Source: Lamellibrachia columna (taxonomy: Eukaryota > Annelida > Polychaeta > Sabellida > Siboglinidae). From it: 64,000 nucleotides of DNA. Shown piece after piece: positions 33,671-44,489 of the stretch (position 1 is its first letter; the number at the start of each line of letters is the position of its first letter). The position numbers and the translations under genes are program-made. The notes under the pieces were generated by a model. The model worked only from the letters and a program-made list of their open reading frames with translations, made no database searches and was not told the origin of the DNA. Location: NCBI GenBank assembly GCA_963662155.1, contig OY759269.1, positions 4,393,598 to 4,457,597 of the forward strand, read 5' to 3'.

Positions 33671-34474
33671 ATGGCTGTGTAAGATGTTTTATAATGTAAA
33701 TGTTATATAAAATATGTTAAATCTATGCAGGTGTAAATAAAACTGTACCTTCAGTGGCCTGTCTCCCCTGCTTTTCACATCTGACCGAATCTGTTAGCTC
33801 ACAGATGACCTCTGAAATTAATACAATATTTATTTCTGGATTCACATTTCGTCAACTTTGAACAATCGTATTCAAACATAATATTCTTAATATCTGATAT
33901 TAATGCTCATTTGGGGTACTCTTTTTAAATATTGCAGAATTACAGTACTTACAATTAATAATATGCTAATAATCCTGTGCATTGTTTTTATGTTTTTTTT
34001 GTAAACTGTTTCTGTTCGACAGATGTTCAAAATAGCAGATTGTGCTGTAATATTTTCCTGCATATGATTGACCTTATTCAAGCTTGTCTTGCTACTAATC
34101 TTGACCTACTACGTATGACAGGGTATGTTAGTAGGATTTCATTCATAGACATTTTGTAGTGCTATCATACTTCTGAATATAAACACCATGTTCTACAATT
34201 TATTTTATTAACTTCACATGCGATTTAACATCACACTTTGACAAGATTTAATTATATAAACAACTTGCTCATTAAAATTGTTCATTATTATCAACAAGCC
34301 AATGTAACTGTTACATTCTTTCCCCACCAGCTTGTACTATCTAATACATTAATATCAAATTTGGGAATGGTTTTAAAAGATAATACACTATACTAGCTTT
34401 TTAAGACCATGACTATATTACACAATTTAATCAAAACAGATAAACGGTAACTGAACAAATATAATAATGGACAA

Positions 34475-34579
34475 ATTAACTTGTTGAATTTATATAACAA
34501 CCAGGTAATGTGCAATAATTGCTTTTGTGAAGTTCTTCTTTCACCTGGTGCAAGTCGTCTTTTACCAGTCGCATTTGTT
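34475..34579 (-). CDS. Candidate coiled-coil exon, unidentified
   Basis: On the minus strand an acceptor TTTGTTTCAG (ending 34580) precedes QMRLVKDDLHQVKEELHKSN then YCTLPGCYINSTS and a stop near 34475. Heptad-like spacing of L, V and H residues with alternating charges is typical of a coiled coil. The frame may alternatively start at an upstream ATG (MEFVSEQ...). It is too short to name. The overlapping longer minus frame in another phase is less protein-like. Confidence 0.3.
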
Positions 34580-35130
34580 CTGAAACAAATTCCATTCATA
34601 CATTTTTATTCTCATTTCTTCTCAACTCTACAATATTATCTAAATACAATTTCAGCAAATACAGATCTTTTCGCATAATTAGCTTTTATAATTTCTAGAG
34701 ATTAAAAGAATGTAGTGCTCAAAGAATATTATTACTTAACAAATGTTCCATCTATTACAACTTACAGAATGACATAAGACATTACTTTACTAATATATAT
34801 ATTTATGGCACAAACAATGTTGTTGAATATATAAAGCTGTCTGTTCCTTATTGTGGACCCATTCTAACACGTGTTTGTAATTTGTAGCAACAAATGTGTT
34901 TATATATCAACCCTATGATAAAGCAAGCTTCACAAGAATTGTACCATATTGTTCAAAGCGTTTAACTTTTCTTTGATCAAAATTGCATGCATGATAACTA
35001 TTATTTGATTATATTTTCTTCCAATTGTCATAGGCTATGTTCCATGATTCACTGGCATTTAGCAATCTTATCTAAATACCACATCAATTAATGATATGCA
35101 CAATGTTCAATCTTAGGATCTTGACCAAGT

Positions 35131-35286
35131 GGGCCAATGGTCCATCTAGATTGTAGAAGTGGGCTAATGGTCCATCTAGACTGTAGAAGTGGTCCAATGG
35201 TCCATCTACACTGTAGAAGTGGTCCAATGGTCCATCTACACTGTAGAAGTGGGCCAATGGTCCATCTAGACTGTAGAAGTGGGCCA
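35131..35286. repeat. 30-bp minisatellite, 5.2 units
   Basis: Unit GGGCCAATGGTCCATCTAGA + CTGTAGAAGT, five complete units; two variants (GGTCC, CTACA). As the unit is a multiple of three, minus frames give a periodic YSVDGPLDHF-type peptide, an artefact. Confidence 0.95.
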
Positions 35287-35627
35287 TTCTGAATAATATT
35301 GCACTGATTGTGCAGCATGCAAGTGTACGCCATTTTACTCATGTACCAAGCATAGTATTTAGTGGGGCACGCACTAAGTTTGTACACCTTCAGTTATGTA
35401 GGGTAATTGTGGTCCCAGATGCTCTCTCATAATTTGCAGGAACAATGCGGATTGTGCAATATAATTCATTATTTGTACAATTCAGTTCAATAATATCAAT
35501 GTTTTGGAAGCCACTACAATTCTATTTTATGAATGCGTTGGTTTTCCGAACAGTCTGTTACCTATAATTTGGTATACAACATTTGTATGAGGAATGTTAA
35601 TATCAGGGAAGTTCTTATACAGCGCAG

Positions 35628-35840
35628 TGTCAACGTTTCAACGTTTCCATTTTCACTTCAATAAATTCTGGATGCAGAATTAAATAATTTAATAATTTGT
35701 CTGATAATTTAAAAAAACTACACAAACAGTTGAACAAACGAGCTAGCATGTCTTAGTAGATATTAGGTAGGTTTTAATTTTATTAAAATGAATTTGAAAT
35801 GAGACGAGCAAAATAATCAAATTAAGGAGGGTCCTTTAAT
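35628..35840 (+). repeat. Dispersed repeat family V, copy 2
   Basis: Shares CACTTCAATAAATTCTGG, ACAAACGAGCTAGCATGTC, ATTAGGTAGGTTTTAATTTT and GAATTTGAAATGAGACGAGC with 33378-33670. It lacks the TGATCATGGGC start. Confidence 0.8.
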
Positions 35841-35846
35841 TTGGGG

Positions 35847-35925
35847 CATGGTGCATGATAGCATACCGGTTAGAAGTCCGGACTTTCATTTGAGAGAACC
35901 CGGTTTCAAATCCCACTGCTAAAAC
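35847..35925 (+). mobile_element. tRNA-like SINE head
   Basis: Box-A-like TAGCATACCGG (35861-35871) and box-B-like GGTTTCAAATCCC (35901-35913) with correct order and spacing for a pol III internal promoter; arms do not form a full cloverleaf (weak acceptor stem, no CCA context). More likely the tRNA-derived head of a SINE or a tRNA pseudogene than a working tRNA gene. Confidence 0.45.
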
Positions 35926-36170
35926 TGTTAGTCCAACTATATGCATCAATTAAACAAAAACACAAACTGGTATTTCCAAGTATACTAGAACTGTCTTAGG
36001 GGTCAACATTAACTTTTGATAGATGACAGTAAATTGTTGATACCTAATTTGAAACCAGGTTGCAAACGTCACAGGTTACTATAAAATAGCAACAGTGTCG
36101 TAATTTTGTAATACGACTAGAGGTATCAAGCTATATCAATATAACATTCCAGTCATATTTCAAACATTAC

Positions 36171-36373
36171 CTTCTCTTTCTCGGAAGCTAAACAGCTCTT
36201 GCATCTGACCTCGGACCCCCAGAATGAGCCCCATGTGGACACAAAGGTTCGTATGTATGTGCGTGCAACACACCTCACTGAAATGATCCCTGGGGAGATG
36301 AGAGATGCACACAATATCAGCGCCAACTCTCAGTAAAATGTGTCTTACAAATGACTGAGTAATAATCCAGTCA
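36171..36373 (-). CDS. Candidate internal exon, unidentified
   Basis: A 203-nt minus-strand block between CATGTTGCAG and G|GTAATG, open in one frame throughout: DWIITQSFVRHILLRVGADI, VCISHLPRDHFSEVCCTHIH, TNLCVHMGLILGVRGQMQEL, FSFREREG. Balanced composition suggests coding but I cannot assign it. It lies downstream, in minus orientation, of the aminomethyltransferase-like pieces; I see no clear match of this segment to that enzyme. Confidence 0.35.
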
Positions 36374-36939
36374 CTGCAACATGTTGAAAACAAGAGGAAC
36401 TGTAGTTTCTCAGATAAACATCACATCAGAGTCATCATATTAAGTTCATTTCAGTGGAATTAGAGATCACAGTTAATAATTTGTGGGTATGTTTCTAGAA
36501 TATTAATCACATTTAAATCATGAAAATGGGACTTCTGAATTTTCTGAAAGTTTTCAAGACTGCATATATGCAAAGGACTCAATTCACTTGTTTATCATTC
36601 CATTAAAAATATATATAAACTAACCAAGTCTGCCAATTGTACTCAAGGAGTTTACTCTCATAAATTGTTCTCACTCGTAACTGTCGCTTCACGGCCGAGA
36701 TAAGCGGAGGTCCCTGGAACAGCGCTCCAGTTAAATTTCTCTACTGCATACAACAATCACATTCCAATAATAAACTAAACAAAATGTGTAATTTGCCAAG
36801 TACAGTATCCGCACACTTTTTGATTTCCATGTTACTCCAGTGCTCTTTACTTAAGCCTTTTCATTCCCTGACGGACACCGACTCCTGAGTTTGGATCTTC
36901 CAGTTTTTCCATTTACATCCTGTTTTTGCTACCTCAGCA

Positions 36940-37300
36940 GCAAGTGGTTTTTGAACATAAAGAAATGCAACATTAGTCAATCTTATGCTAATAAATGTAA
37001 CATTGTTGGTTTCCACCAAGAGATAATAAACTGATTTTTTTCTTTGACACTTCCCGTTCCTTGTCAGCCCACTCACAGGAATAGTATGCTAGAACTACAG
37101 GGGGGCACCACTTGTTTTGGGGGCCAACCTCCCACCTCCTGCCACCCCCCCCCGCCCCTCAATAGACATACAGGCCAAGCCAGGATAGGTGCAATACAGT
37201 TTATCTTTTCCACTGACTTACCGAGATGTCAGATTGTTCAATTGGACAGGGGTAATATAAAAAAATCAGAATCATACCCTCTTGAAATGTTGCTTATATG
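36940..37300 (+). repeat. Dispersed composite repeat, part X, copy 1
   Basis: Shares with 39640-40110 and 42560-42725: TTATGCTAATAAATGTAA, CACCAAGAGATAATA, CTCACA(G/T)GAATAGT, CAACCTCCCACCT and CCCCTCAATAGACATACAGG. A minus-strand block after it (37473-37522) may be an aminomethyltransferase-like exon. Confidence 0.75.
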
Positions 37301-38049
37301 AACTCAAAGTCTTTGTAGCAGCTAAACATACATTTGTACACCATTTGAAGATCTGAGGTGAGAACGTTTGTCCAAATTTAAACAAAGGGTCTGCGTGGCA
37401 ATGTTACCATGTGGCAATTGGAAGAAAGAACTCAGAATTTCTGCTCAAATCAAACTATGGTGGGGTGCTTACTTTGAATTCCATACACGTTGCAGCTCCT
37501 TCTCTAAGATAACATTTGTTACCTGCCTGCACATATCTGAAATCATGCCCTTTGTGTGTGCTAGGAATGTGTGAATCTATAGCCAACCCAATGGAGCTTT
37601 CTAACAATTAGTAATTAGCTTGTTACTCCTGCATTGTTTCATTGAGCAGGTATTTCTGAAACCATAAAATGATCAGCCTACTGGTCTTTTCATGTTGTTT
37701 GAATAACGGCTCAGCCATTGTCTATACATTGTTTACAATTACTAGCAATTGGAATAACATGCAAACAAACCTGATATTTTGTAAGTTTGCAGCAATAGAT
37801 AGAAAAGTAATAGAATTGTATCTATTACTTTAAGATCTATTACTATTACTTTTGAAAAAGTTCCTTTATTACTATTACAGAAAAAATGCCTATTATAATT
37901 ACATATTACTATTATCTCATGCGTTTGTGTTGGAAAAACTCCAATAGAATTAATTTGGAATTTGCATTGAAAGATTTGAGCTGGAATTTGAATTGAAAAA
38001 ATGAATTAGAAAAAAATTTATTGAATTGGAATTGATTAAATTGAAAGGA

Positions 38050-38345
38050 ATTTGAATTTTAGTTGATTTAATGGAACTGACCCCAAAATACGCCACTGAA
38101 CATATACCCTTACACTGTGTGATTTACAAAGTAGGTAAAATGTTATCTGATTGCAGGTACAGATTGACAGGGGTCTCCATGCTCCTCTCCCACCTGTTTT
38201 GGATGACAACTTACCTACCAATCCCACCATCCACTTATTTTTGAGGCTGACATCCTGTCACGTTGGTGTCCAGCGTGTCCTGTCATCATGGGCTGAAACA
38301 TCCAACACCCGTATGAATAGGGTGGACCTGATATATACACCAATT
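38050..38345 (+). repeat. Dispersed composite repeat, parts Y-end, Z and W
   Basis: AAAATACGCCACTGAACATA, CTTACACTGTGTGATTTACA, CTGATTGCAGG, then CCTGTCATCATGG, TGAAACATCCAACACCCGTA and ACACCAATTACC. The same order is at 42800-43005; W alone recurs at 43735 (plus) and 48363-48600 (minus). Confidence 0.7.
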
Positions 38346-38347
38346 AC

Positions 38348-38462
38348 CTTGTGTCTACTCAGTGAATACTGTGCGAGCGGCATGGTTGTCATGGAGACGT
38401 TGTATGTCGCCCACAATGACGCTCTCGATGAAGTTTATGCAGTCAGCCCTGTAAACCTGCAT
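38348..38462 (-). pseudogene. Aminomethyltransferase-like exon with in-frame stop
   Basis: Acceptor ATGGTTCAG, 115 nt, donor AAG|GTAATT. The frame reads MQVYRADCINFIESVIVGDI, QRLHDNHAARTVFTE, TAG, TQ. The donor side lies in dispersed repeat part W, whose other copies (43735, 48575 reversed) diverge within about 12 bp of this exon's edge. Confidence 0.55.
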
Positions 38463-39014
38463 CTGAACCATGTACATTTTTCAATATTTATAACTGTATT
38501 TATAAATGTACATAGAGTTACAGATATGGAGATGCATGTTTGCCCATGTGGATGCAGATTCTTTCAGTACAACAAATACATGGTAGTTGTATGTAATGTA
38601 GTCATGGATATAGAGACTCATTAGGTTGAAAATGTCACTGATGTTCCAGCATTTGACAATTGGTCGCCCACTGTTTTAGTTCCAACTTCTCCAACTTGCT
38701 GTGCATCTTACTTGACAAGTCTCAGTATTTATGTCTCTCAAAGTTCTTCATTTGTGTTTTCAAAATAAACTATTACTATTAAAACAAATTAGCACATTGT
38801 CTGATTGTGTGCATTTACTGCTGTGCATAATTACTACATACGTATATACACACGCATGTGCGCACATGCACGCACGCATGAACGCATGCACAAAGCACTA
38901 TTTGTTGTACTGGTAGAGTAGACACATTCATAAAATGTTAAACTGTCAAGGAATTTGTGTTATTTTAGTATCTTCAGCATACAGTATATTCAGATTAGTA
39001 AACAGATACACAAA

Positions 39015-39199
39015 CCTCCTTCGTTAAATGTAAATCTGTTCACATCAAATACGCCAATGCAACAAACACATACCTGGTGTGCCTGTGTGACAGAATGAGA
39101 CTGGTCAGTGTAGTACACGGGCAATGACCAGTCTGCTAAAGGCAGCATCTTGCACCCCTTGACCAAGTCATGCAGATATGTCTTCTTCAGGTTCCCAGC
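39015..39199 (-). pseudogene. Aminomethyltransferase-like N-terminal exon
   Basis: Acceptor-like ATCTTGAAG at 39200-39208, then AGNLKKTYLHDLVKGCKMLP and LADWSLPVYYTDQSHSVTQA HQ. A GTATGT at 39072 could act as donor, but the frame beyond it (CCIGVFDVNRF) still resembles the family's HCSLFDVSHM, so the exon probably extends to about 39015. The segment between LHD and GCKM is shorter than in the usual YDFH-ANGGKM region. Confidence 0.55.
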
Positions 39200-39479
39200 C
39201 TTCAAGATTGTGCAAGTTATTTTATTAGGAAACAGTTAATTTAATGTGTACGCATATTCTAGGCATACAATTCTATGGTTGGATTGAGGGCCACGTTGGA
39301 AATAAAACCAGATTGCACCACACAAAAAAATGAGGTTCAATTCATTTTCCTTTGATTCTAATTCAACTTAATAAAAATCTTTCAATTCAAATTCAGCTTG
39401 GTGAAATTCTTTCAATTTAAATTCAGGAATTGAATTGAATAATTCCAATTAATTTTTTAATTCACCCAGCCCGGATTGG

Positions 39480-39600
39480 AGGGGGGCTTTTGGCAACGGT
39501 CCCCTTTGGGTATATTTTTTACTGTATTTTTATGTTGTGCCGCTACATGGTAGTCTGAATGACTAGTTTTGCTCTCCCTTTGTGAGATCTTAGATACGCC
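39480..39600 (-). repeat. Dispersed repeat family Y, minus-strand copy
   Basis: The reverse complement reads GGCGTATCTAAGATCTCACA then AAGGGAGAG, CTACCATGTAGCGGCACAAC, AATACAGTAAAAAATA, CCAAAGGGG. Faces the plus-strand X-Y copy at 39640-40310. Confidence 0.75.
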
Positions 39601-39639
39601 GAAGAATATGATGAATCAAAACATTCAAAATAAGCAACA

Positions 39640-40320
39640 TTTCAAGAGGGTATGATTCTAATTTTTTTTATATTACCCCTGTCCAATTGAACAATCTGAC
39701 ATCTCAGTAAGTCAGTGTACACATTAAATTGACTGTAACATAAAGAAATACATTAGTCATTATTATGCTAATAAATGTAAAATTTTAGGTGTCCACCAAG
39801 AGATAATAGACGGATTTGTTTGTTTGATACTTTCCCTTTCCTCATCAGCCCAATCACATGAATAGTGTGCTAGAACAGAGAAGGACTGTGGCAGGGTTTC
39901 AACCTCCCATCTCCCACTTGTTTTGGGGGTTAACCTCCCACCAATTTTGAGAGTACACCTCTCACCAATCCTAAATCCCACCTATTTTTCAGGCCAACCT
40001 CCCACCTTCTGCCACCCCCCCACCCCGCCCCTCAATAGACGTACAGGCCAGGCCTTTCCATTGACTTATTGAGATGTCAGATTTTTCAACTGGATGTTTT
40101 AATTCATCACGTTTAGTGATATGTCTAGGATCTCACAGGGGAGAGGGCCGGGGCTAATCACCCATGTAGCAGTGCAACAAAAAAATACAGTTAAAAAATG
40201 TAAACCAAAGGGGGGCCATGGCCCAAAGCTCCCCCCAAATATGTCACTGATCATATACCCTTATACTGTGTCTGCTACAGAACAAGACAACATTATCTCA
40301 TAATATTATTACATTTTCCC
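39640..40320 (+). repeat. Dispersed composite repeat, parts X, Y and Z
   Basis: X at 39750-40060, Y at 40121-40250 (CTAGGATCTCACAGGGG, GCAGTGCAACAAAAAAATAC, CAAATATGTCACTG), Z at 40251-40285 (ATCATATACCCTTATACTGT). A short inverted match of its start, TCCAATTGAACAATCTGACA, to 37220-37240 also links it to the first X copy in reverse sense. Confidence 0.7.
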
Positions 40321-40389
40321 GTGTACTAAAAACCACCAAGTGTAAAAAAATTACACCATCTCTAATTTTTAAGTCACGACAGCAAACTG

Positions 40390-40915
40390 TGAAAACCAGT
40401 TTTACTGACAGATGTGGATCATTTCACCTACCTTGGAAATGTAACATCCAAAGATGGAGACTATTCCATTTACACTAAGAATAGGCTAGGAAAGGCATGG
40501 GGAGTATTTCAAAAACTCACAACAATTTAGAGGTCAAAGGGTATCAATACAAAGGGTATAAATACCTAAGAATGTTCAACAACAATGTTATTTATACATA
40601 AGAGTGTTCAACAACAATGTTATTTGCTACACCTGGGCTTCTAAAGAAAACATCAAATGGAACAAATTTATCACCAATGAGGAAGTCCTTAAATGAACAA
40701 ATGCTGAGTCAATCAAGTCAACAATATTGAACAGAAAATGGAAATATTTTGGCCATGTCCTTAGAATGCCCAATCAAGAATGCAAAAACAGGCGTGGTGC
40801 TGGAAACAATGTGGAAAAACGAAAAGAGGACACCCAAAAGAAACATACCAATGAACCATCACAAGAAAGGCACAACTTGAAATCTAAGAATGACAAAACT
40901 GTGAGGACATGAACA
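40390..40915 (+). pseudogene. RTE-like LINE remnant, RT C-terminal portion
   Basis: VDHFTYLGNVTSKDGDYSIY then TKNRLGKAWGVFQKLTT is the conserved 'YLG...I..RI..A...F..L' segment that follows the RT core. After deletion and stops it resumes with SIKSTILNRKWKYFGHVLRM, a typical C-terminal motif, and ends near 40912. Several frameshifts. Confidence 0.85.
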
Positions 40916-40989
40916 TAGACATGATGACACATACTTCTTGCGGGGGTCCAGAAGACACACAGCCGACCCTTCTCACGGCCGGCCTGTCT

Positions 40990-41760
40990 TTTAACTGCTG
41001 CAGAATGATGCTGACACCTGGAACGTCAGCAGTTTCACAACGGCACGTAGCTGAAACTAATCAGGAATATTTCAGTTAATAAATTCTATTTAAAATATTT
41101 TATGTTGCATGTGAGGGGATCCAGGGGGTTTGTGCGGAAAATTTATAGCAGATGAAATTTTTTTATTTCGTCTCAGAGGGCGCATTAAAAAAAAACAATT
41201 TTATAGAAAAAATTTCCTCTACAAGCAAAAAAGGTAGATTTCTGGGTGTACAGAAAAAGCTCAACAAAGGTTTGATAGAAATAGATGATAACGACTGAAC
41301 CAATAACAATGACCAGTTGCATAGCATAACATTGTTTAATACAAAACTAGTTAAACCATTCCAATATGCAAATTATCAATCATTTAAGGGTTTCGGACAG
41401 CAAACACGCAACCAAATATCCATCCCAGTTGAAACAATTGTCACTTTACCATTTTAATGTATATTACACAAATGCTGCACAAATTCTTAACTATTTCATA
41501 TTAACAATATTATCATCCCCACAAGTTCCAAACTAAGCAATATGGATTTTAAATTCCAACAAGATGTACTCACTGAATTTTTGCGACCATGAAGAACAAT
41601 TAATCTTACTGAAACATAGGCGTGTCAACACCTAAGATTCTAAATGTCTTAGCAACTCAATTTCTTTTAAAATATGATTATTTGGGGTAATAAATAGTAA
41701 AAATTTTCAGAATGCTTATATATCTGGCATGATATTATTGCAATAATTTACACATAGTCA
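40990..41760. other. Unassigned AT-rich sequence
   Basis: No gene, RNA or repeat recognised. Poly-A runs at about 41187-41220. Confidence 0.35.
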
Positions 41761-41802
41761 ACTTTGCAATCCATGATGCTTCATGATGGATGCAGCACTT
41801 AC

Positions 41803-41931
41803 CCATGGTCCAAGCCAGGCTTGCTTCCACCAGAGTAATCCTCTCGTCAAAGTAGTTGCCATAGAGACACATGCCTGCCTCCAATCGCAGACTGTCCCGT
41901 GCACCGAGTCCTGCCAGCTCCACACTGCAAC
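41803..41931 (-). CDS. Aminomethyltransferase exon (folate-binding domain core)
   Basis: A 129-nt minus-strand exon with acceptor CCTCACCAG and donor ATGG|GTAAGT, phase 1 at both ends. It reads [20 protein letters not shown] then [20 protein letters not shown] and TMG, an excellent match to the invariant [20 protein letters not shown] stretch of mitochondrial T protein; the usual GNDIDE reads GNYFDE, a non-conservative change at D. It is intact, but lies upstream (in minus sense) of the N-terminal pieces at 39.0-39.2 kb, so it cannot belong to the same collinear gene copy unless rearranged. Either a second, tandem T-protein copy once existed at 41.9 kb and above, or exons have been shuffled. 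I found no further T-protein exons above 41.93 kb. Confidence 0.75.
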
Positions 41932-42539
41932 CTGGTGAGGTAAGCAGGCATTCAACCACCTCAACTGTTCAGTCCACTGGTATCAAGATGTGACAGAATG
42001 AAGACAGGTTAACTTTCTGTTGGATTTTATGATATCCTGCATGTTTATCAACTGTAATGGCTTCATAAATATAACTAGGCACCAATCTCAAGCACAGTTT
42101 GGTATAGATTACATCCGATTACCACACCAATTGTGAACAAGCCTATGATTAACATAGACAATTTCAACATTTAATGAATCCAAAAATGGCCACCTCTGAA
42201 AAAAGCAATCAGTACAAAACTACTGAACTATACAGAATTTATCATAATATCTCAAATATTTAGATTTTACAATCAGACAATTTTACTTTATATACTTAGC
42301 CAGAATGTTGTCTGTTGATACAAGTACAAAACATGTATGTTATATTATAATAAAATATAATTTACAACTTCCCCAAAGGGGGAGAAATGCCCAACTCTAC
42401 TCAATCTTGACTCATGTAGCTGCAGTGGGAAACTCAAGAGTTGTGCACCCCACAGTTGCCATGGGACGTTGTCTGAGACAACTGTCACGTGAATCAGCAT
42501 GGGACCACCACAACCTTATACACTTTTGTGTCATCACTG

Positions 42540-43005
42540 TTACCTAGGGACCTTGCTTATGACCATTGTCACCAGGGACCCACTCACATGAATAGTGTGT
42601 TAGAACAACAGATGGGAGTGTCTGAGGGTCTCCACTTCCCATCTCCCAAAAATGTTGAGAGTCCACCTCCCACCAATCCTACCTCGCACCTATTGTTAGG
42701 CCAACCTCCCACTCCTCAATAGATCTCACAAAGGGGGAGACCAAGACTAGTCACTCAGTCTACCATGTAGTGGTGCAACAGAAAAATACAGTAAAACTAA
42801 TTTTGCCCAATGCCCCCCCAAATACACCACTGATCATATACCCTTATACTGTGTGATTTACAAAGTATTGTAAAATTGTATCTGACTGCAGGTAAACAAC
42901 TATGAGGGGGTGTAACCACCCACCAATCCCACCTCTTTTTGAGGTAGATATCCTGTCACCTTGGTATCCACCATGTCATTATCTCCTGTCATCATGGTGT
43001 AAAGA
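42540..43005 (+). repeat. Dispersed composite repeat, parts X, Y, Z and W in order
   Basis: The fullest copy: X (CACTCACATGAATAGTGTGT, CCACCTCCCACCAATCC) to 42725, Y (CTCACAAAGGGGGAGACC, CATGTAGTGGTGCAACAG, AAATACACCACTG) to 42835, Z (ATCATATACCCTTATACTGT, GATTTACAAAGTATTGTAAA) to 42895, W (ATCCTGTCACCTTGGTATCC, CATTATCTCCTGTCATCATG) to 43005. Total about 460 bp. Confidence 0.75.
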
Positions 43006-43734
43006 GCATACCGTGTATATATGAAAAGCAGAGTAATATATGAATACTAACAGGAGTGCACACCGTTTATCTATTTTATGTAGACATGTCAATACGGGAT
43101 GTATCGCTGATTCATGCTGAGTCTCAATGCTCTATTGAACACTCGCCGATAGACAAGCAGAGGTGTTTGTCGAAACGGGGAAAGGTGATTAATATCGCAC
43201 TGACCAACGGTGCGGTCAAGAGGAAGATTTGCATAGTGTCTACACGATGTCATACCTATAGATGAGAGTTGAGTTACGGGTTCCACGAATTCCCAACTTA
43301 GCTTCTCCGACAATGGAGGTGCACAATATTTATTTTAATTAGACATTTCAATGCAGAACGGTCCACGTGAAGAGCGTGATTGGCGTACGTGATAGGAAGC
43401 ATGTCCATGTTTCCAACTCCACTGTAAGTAGAGGCCAGCGGAGAGAGAGAGCTGACAGAGAGCCTACTACCGAGGTCTCATCTTCCGATACCAAGGGAGG
43501 TGATCTTCAACCCTCGAGAGAACTTGTTTATGTATGTCAGTAGCGCTATAACAGATTGATGTTGTGTGTAACAATAAAAGCCTACGCTGTAGGTCGAACC
43601 TGTAGAATACACGAATGTGTATTAGTTGTCTCTATTCGAAATCAAGTCAGGGCTGAATGCTGAATGAAGTAGGTGGAAGGTCCTGACGTGAGACGGTTAT
43701 GAGAGACCGGTAACAGCGAAGTTACAGTGGGATG

Positions 43735-43983
43735 AAACATCCAACATCCATTTGAATGGGGTAGACCTGACAAATACACCAATTACCATGCGTGTTTACA
43801 GAAATTAATATTTGTAATACCTCCATAATTTTATGATTTTGTTATTGAGCTTTATTCGCATATTACATAGATAGACAATGCTTGTTCAAAGCTATGCATA
43901 TATGATAATGGATAACTTAATAATACAACAAACACCGGGTTTCGAAAGCACCCTCTGCCATTTCGAAACTTGGGCAATTTTGT
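43735..43983 (+). repeat. Inverted repeat, left arm (part W type)
   Basis: TGAAACATCCAACATCCATT, GGGGTAGACCTGACAAATAC, AATACCTCCATAATTTTA, ATATATGATAATGGATAACT, CGGGTTTCGAAA and GCCATTTCGAAACTTGGGCA all recur, reversed, at 48363-48575. The left arm holds about 45 bp more (AGCTTTATTCGCATATTACA region). The arms enclose the 44.5-47.7 kb LINE. Confidence 0.85.
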
Positions 43984-43999
43984 CCACCCCCCTTTGCCT

Positions 44000-44460
44000 C
44001 TGTCTTTCTGAAGAGACACTAAAAGCCGTTGGTCCCTTCTACCAAGACCGAGTTCGACTTACAATGAACAGTGGTCATTCTAGTTGCCACCAGAGTAAGC
44101 TGAACGCATTCTGTGTTACCTAGTTTGGCGAGAATTACATCACATCATCCAACCAACATTCATGAACATTGCCACCTCCTTCAGGGTGAAAGGTCACTAT
44201 ATAGATATTGCTGTCTTTGATAGTACATTTAGGGACGTTAGAAGCTGTAAGCTGATGAATCTGTTGCATGTGATGCTTGCTGCCACTTTGAAACAACCAG
44301 CGTTGACTAATTCTCGTTCAACTTACATTAGTCGGATGGACATGTAGGCAAGCGTCACACATCATACGTTGGTTTTGCTCTTCGACCACTGGGCGGTGTT
44401 AGTTGGTAAGTCGAACTCGGCCCAGCCAGGCTCCAGTCACCAGGCTGGTGTCTATGTATG
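44000..44460. other. Unassigned spacer upstream of LINE
   Basis: No gene recognised. CCGAGTTCGACTTAC at 44049 and GTAAGTCGAACTCGG at 44405 are an inverted pair of 15 bp, 340 bp apart. Confidence 0.4.
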
Positions 44461-44489
44461 ATTCTCTATGACTATGTAAGCAAGAAGGA

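Larger units (their letters stand above)
36640..39199 (-). pseudogene. Aminomethyltransferase-like (glycine cleavage T protein) gene remnant
   Basis: Minus-strand exon-like blocks in the right 5'-to-3' order for T protein. First (39015-39199): TYLHDLVKGCKMLPLADWSL and PVYYTDQ, then GVFDVN, matching the family's TPLYDFH...GGKMVPFAGWSMPVQY...SLFDVSHM start. Second (38348-38462): MQVYRADCINFIESVIVGDI then QRLHDNHAARTVFTE, matching the VKFIESLVVGDI stretch, followed by an in-frame TAG before the donor. Weaker blocks: 37473-37522 (ILEKELQRVWNSK) and about 36640-36740 (LTGALFQGP, like ALLALQGP). T protein transfers the methylene group of aminomethyl-lipoyl H protein to tetrahydrofolate in mitochondria. 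The stop, the shortened LHDLVKGCKM region and missing exons indicate a decaying copy. Confidence 0.55.

Noticed and set aside
35847..35925. Functional tRNA gene
   Set aside because: Boxes A and B are present but the acceptor stem and anticodon arm do not pair well, and the sequence continues into a repeat-like body; SINE head or tRNA relic is likelier.
43056..43265. Protein-like plus frame (SIRDVSLIHAESQCSIEHSP...)
   Set aside because: Overlaps an equally long minus frame, has no recognised motif and no convincing splice sites; kept out as unsupported.
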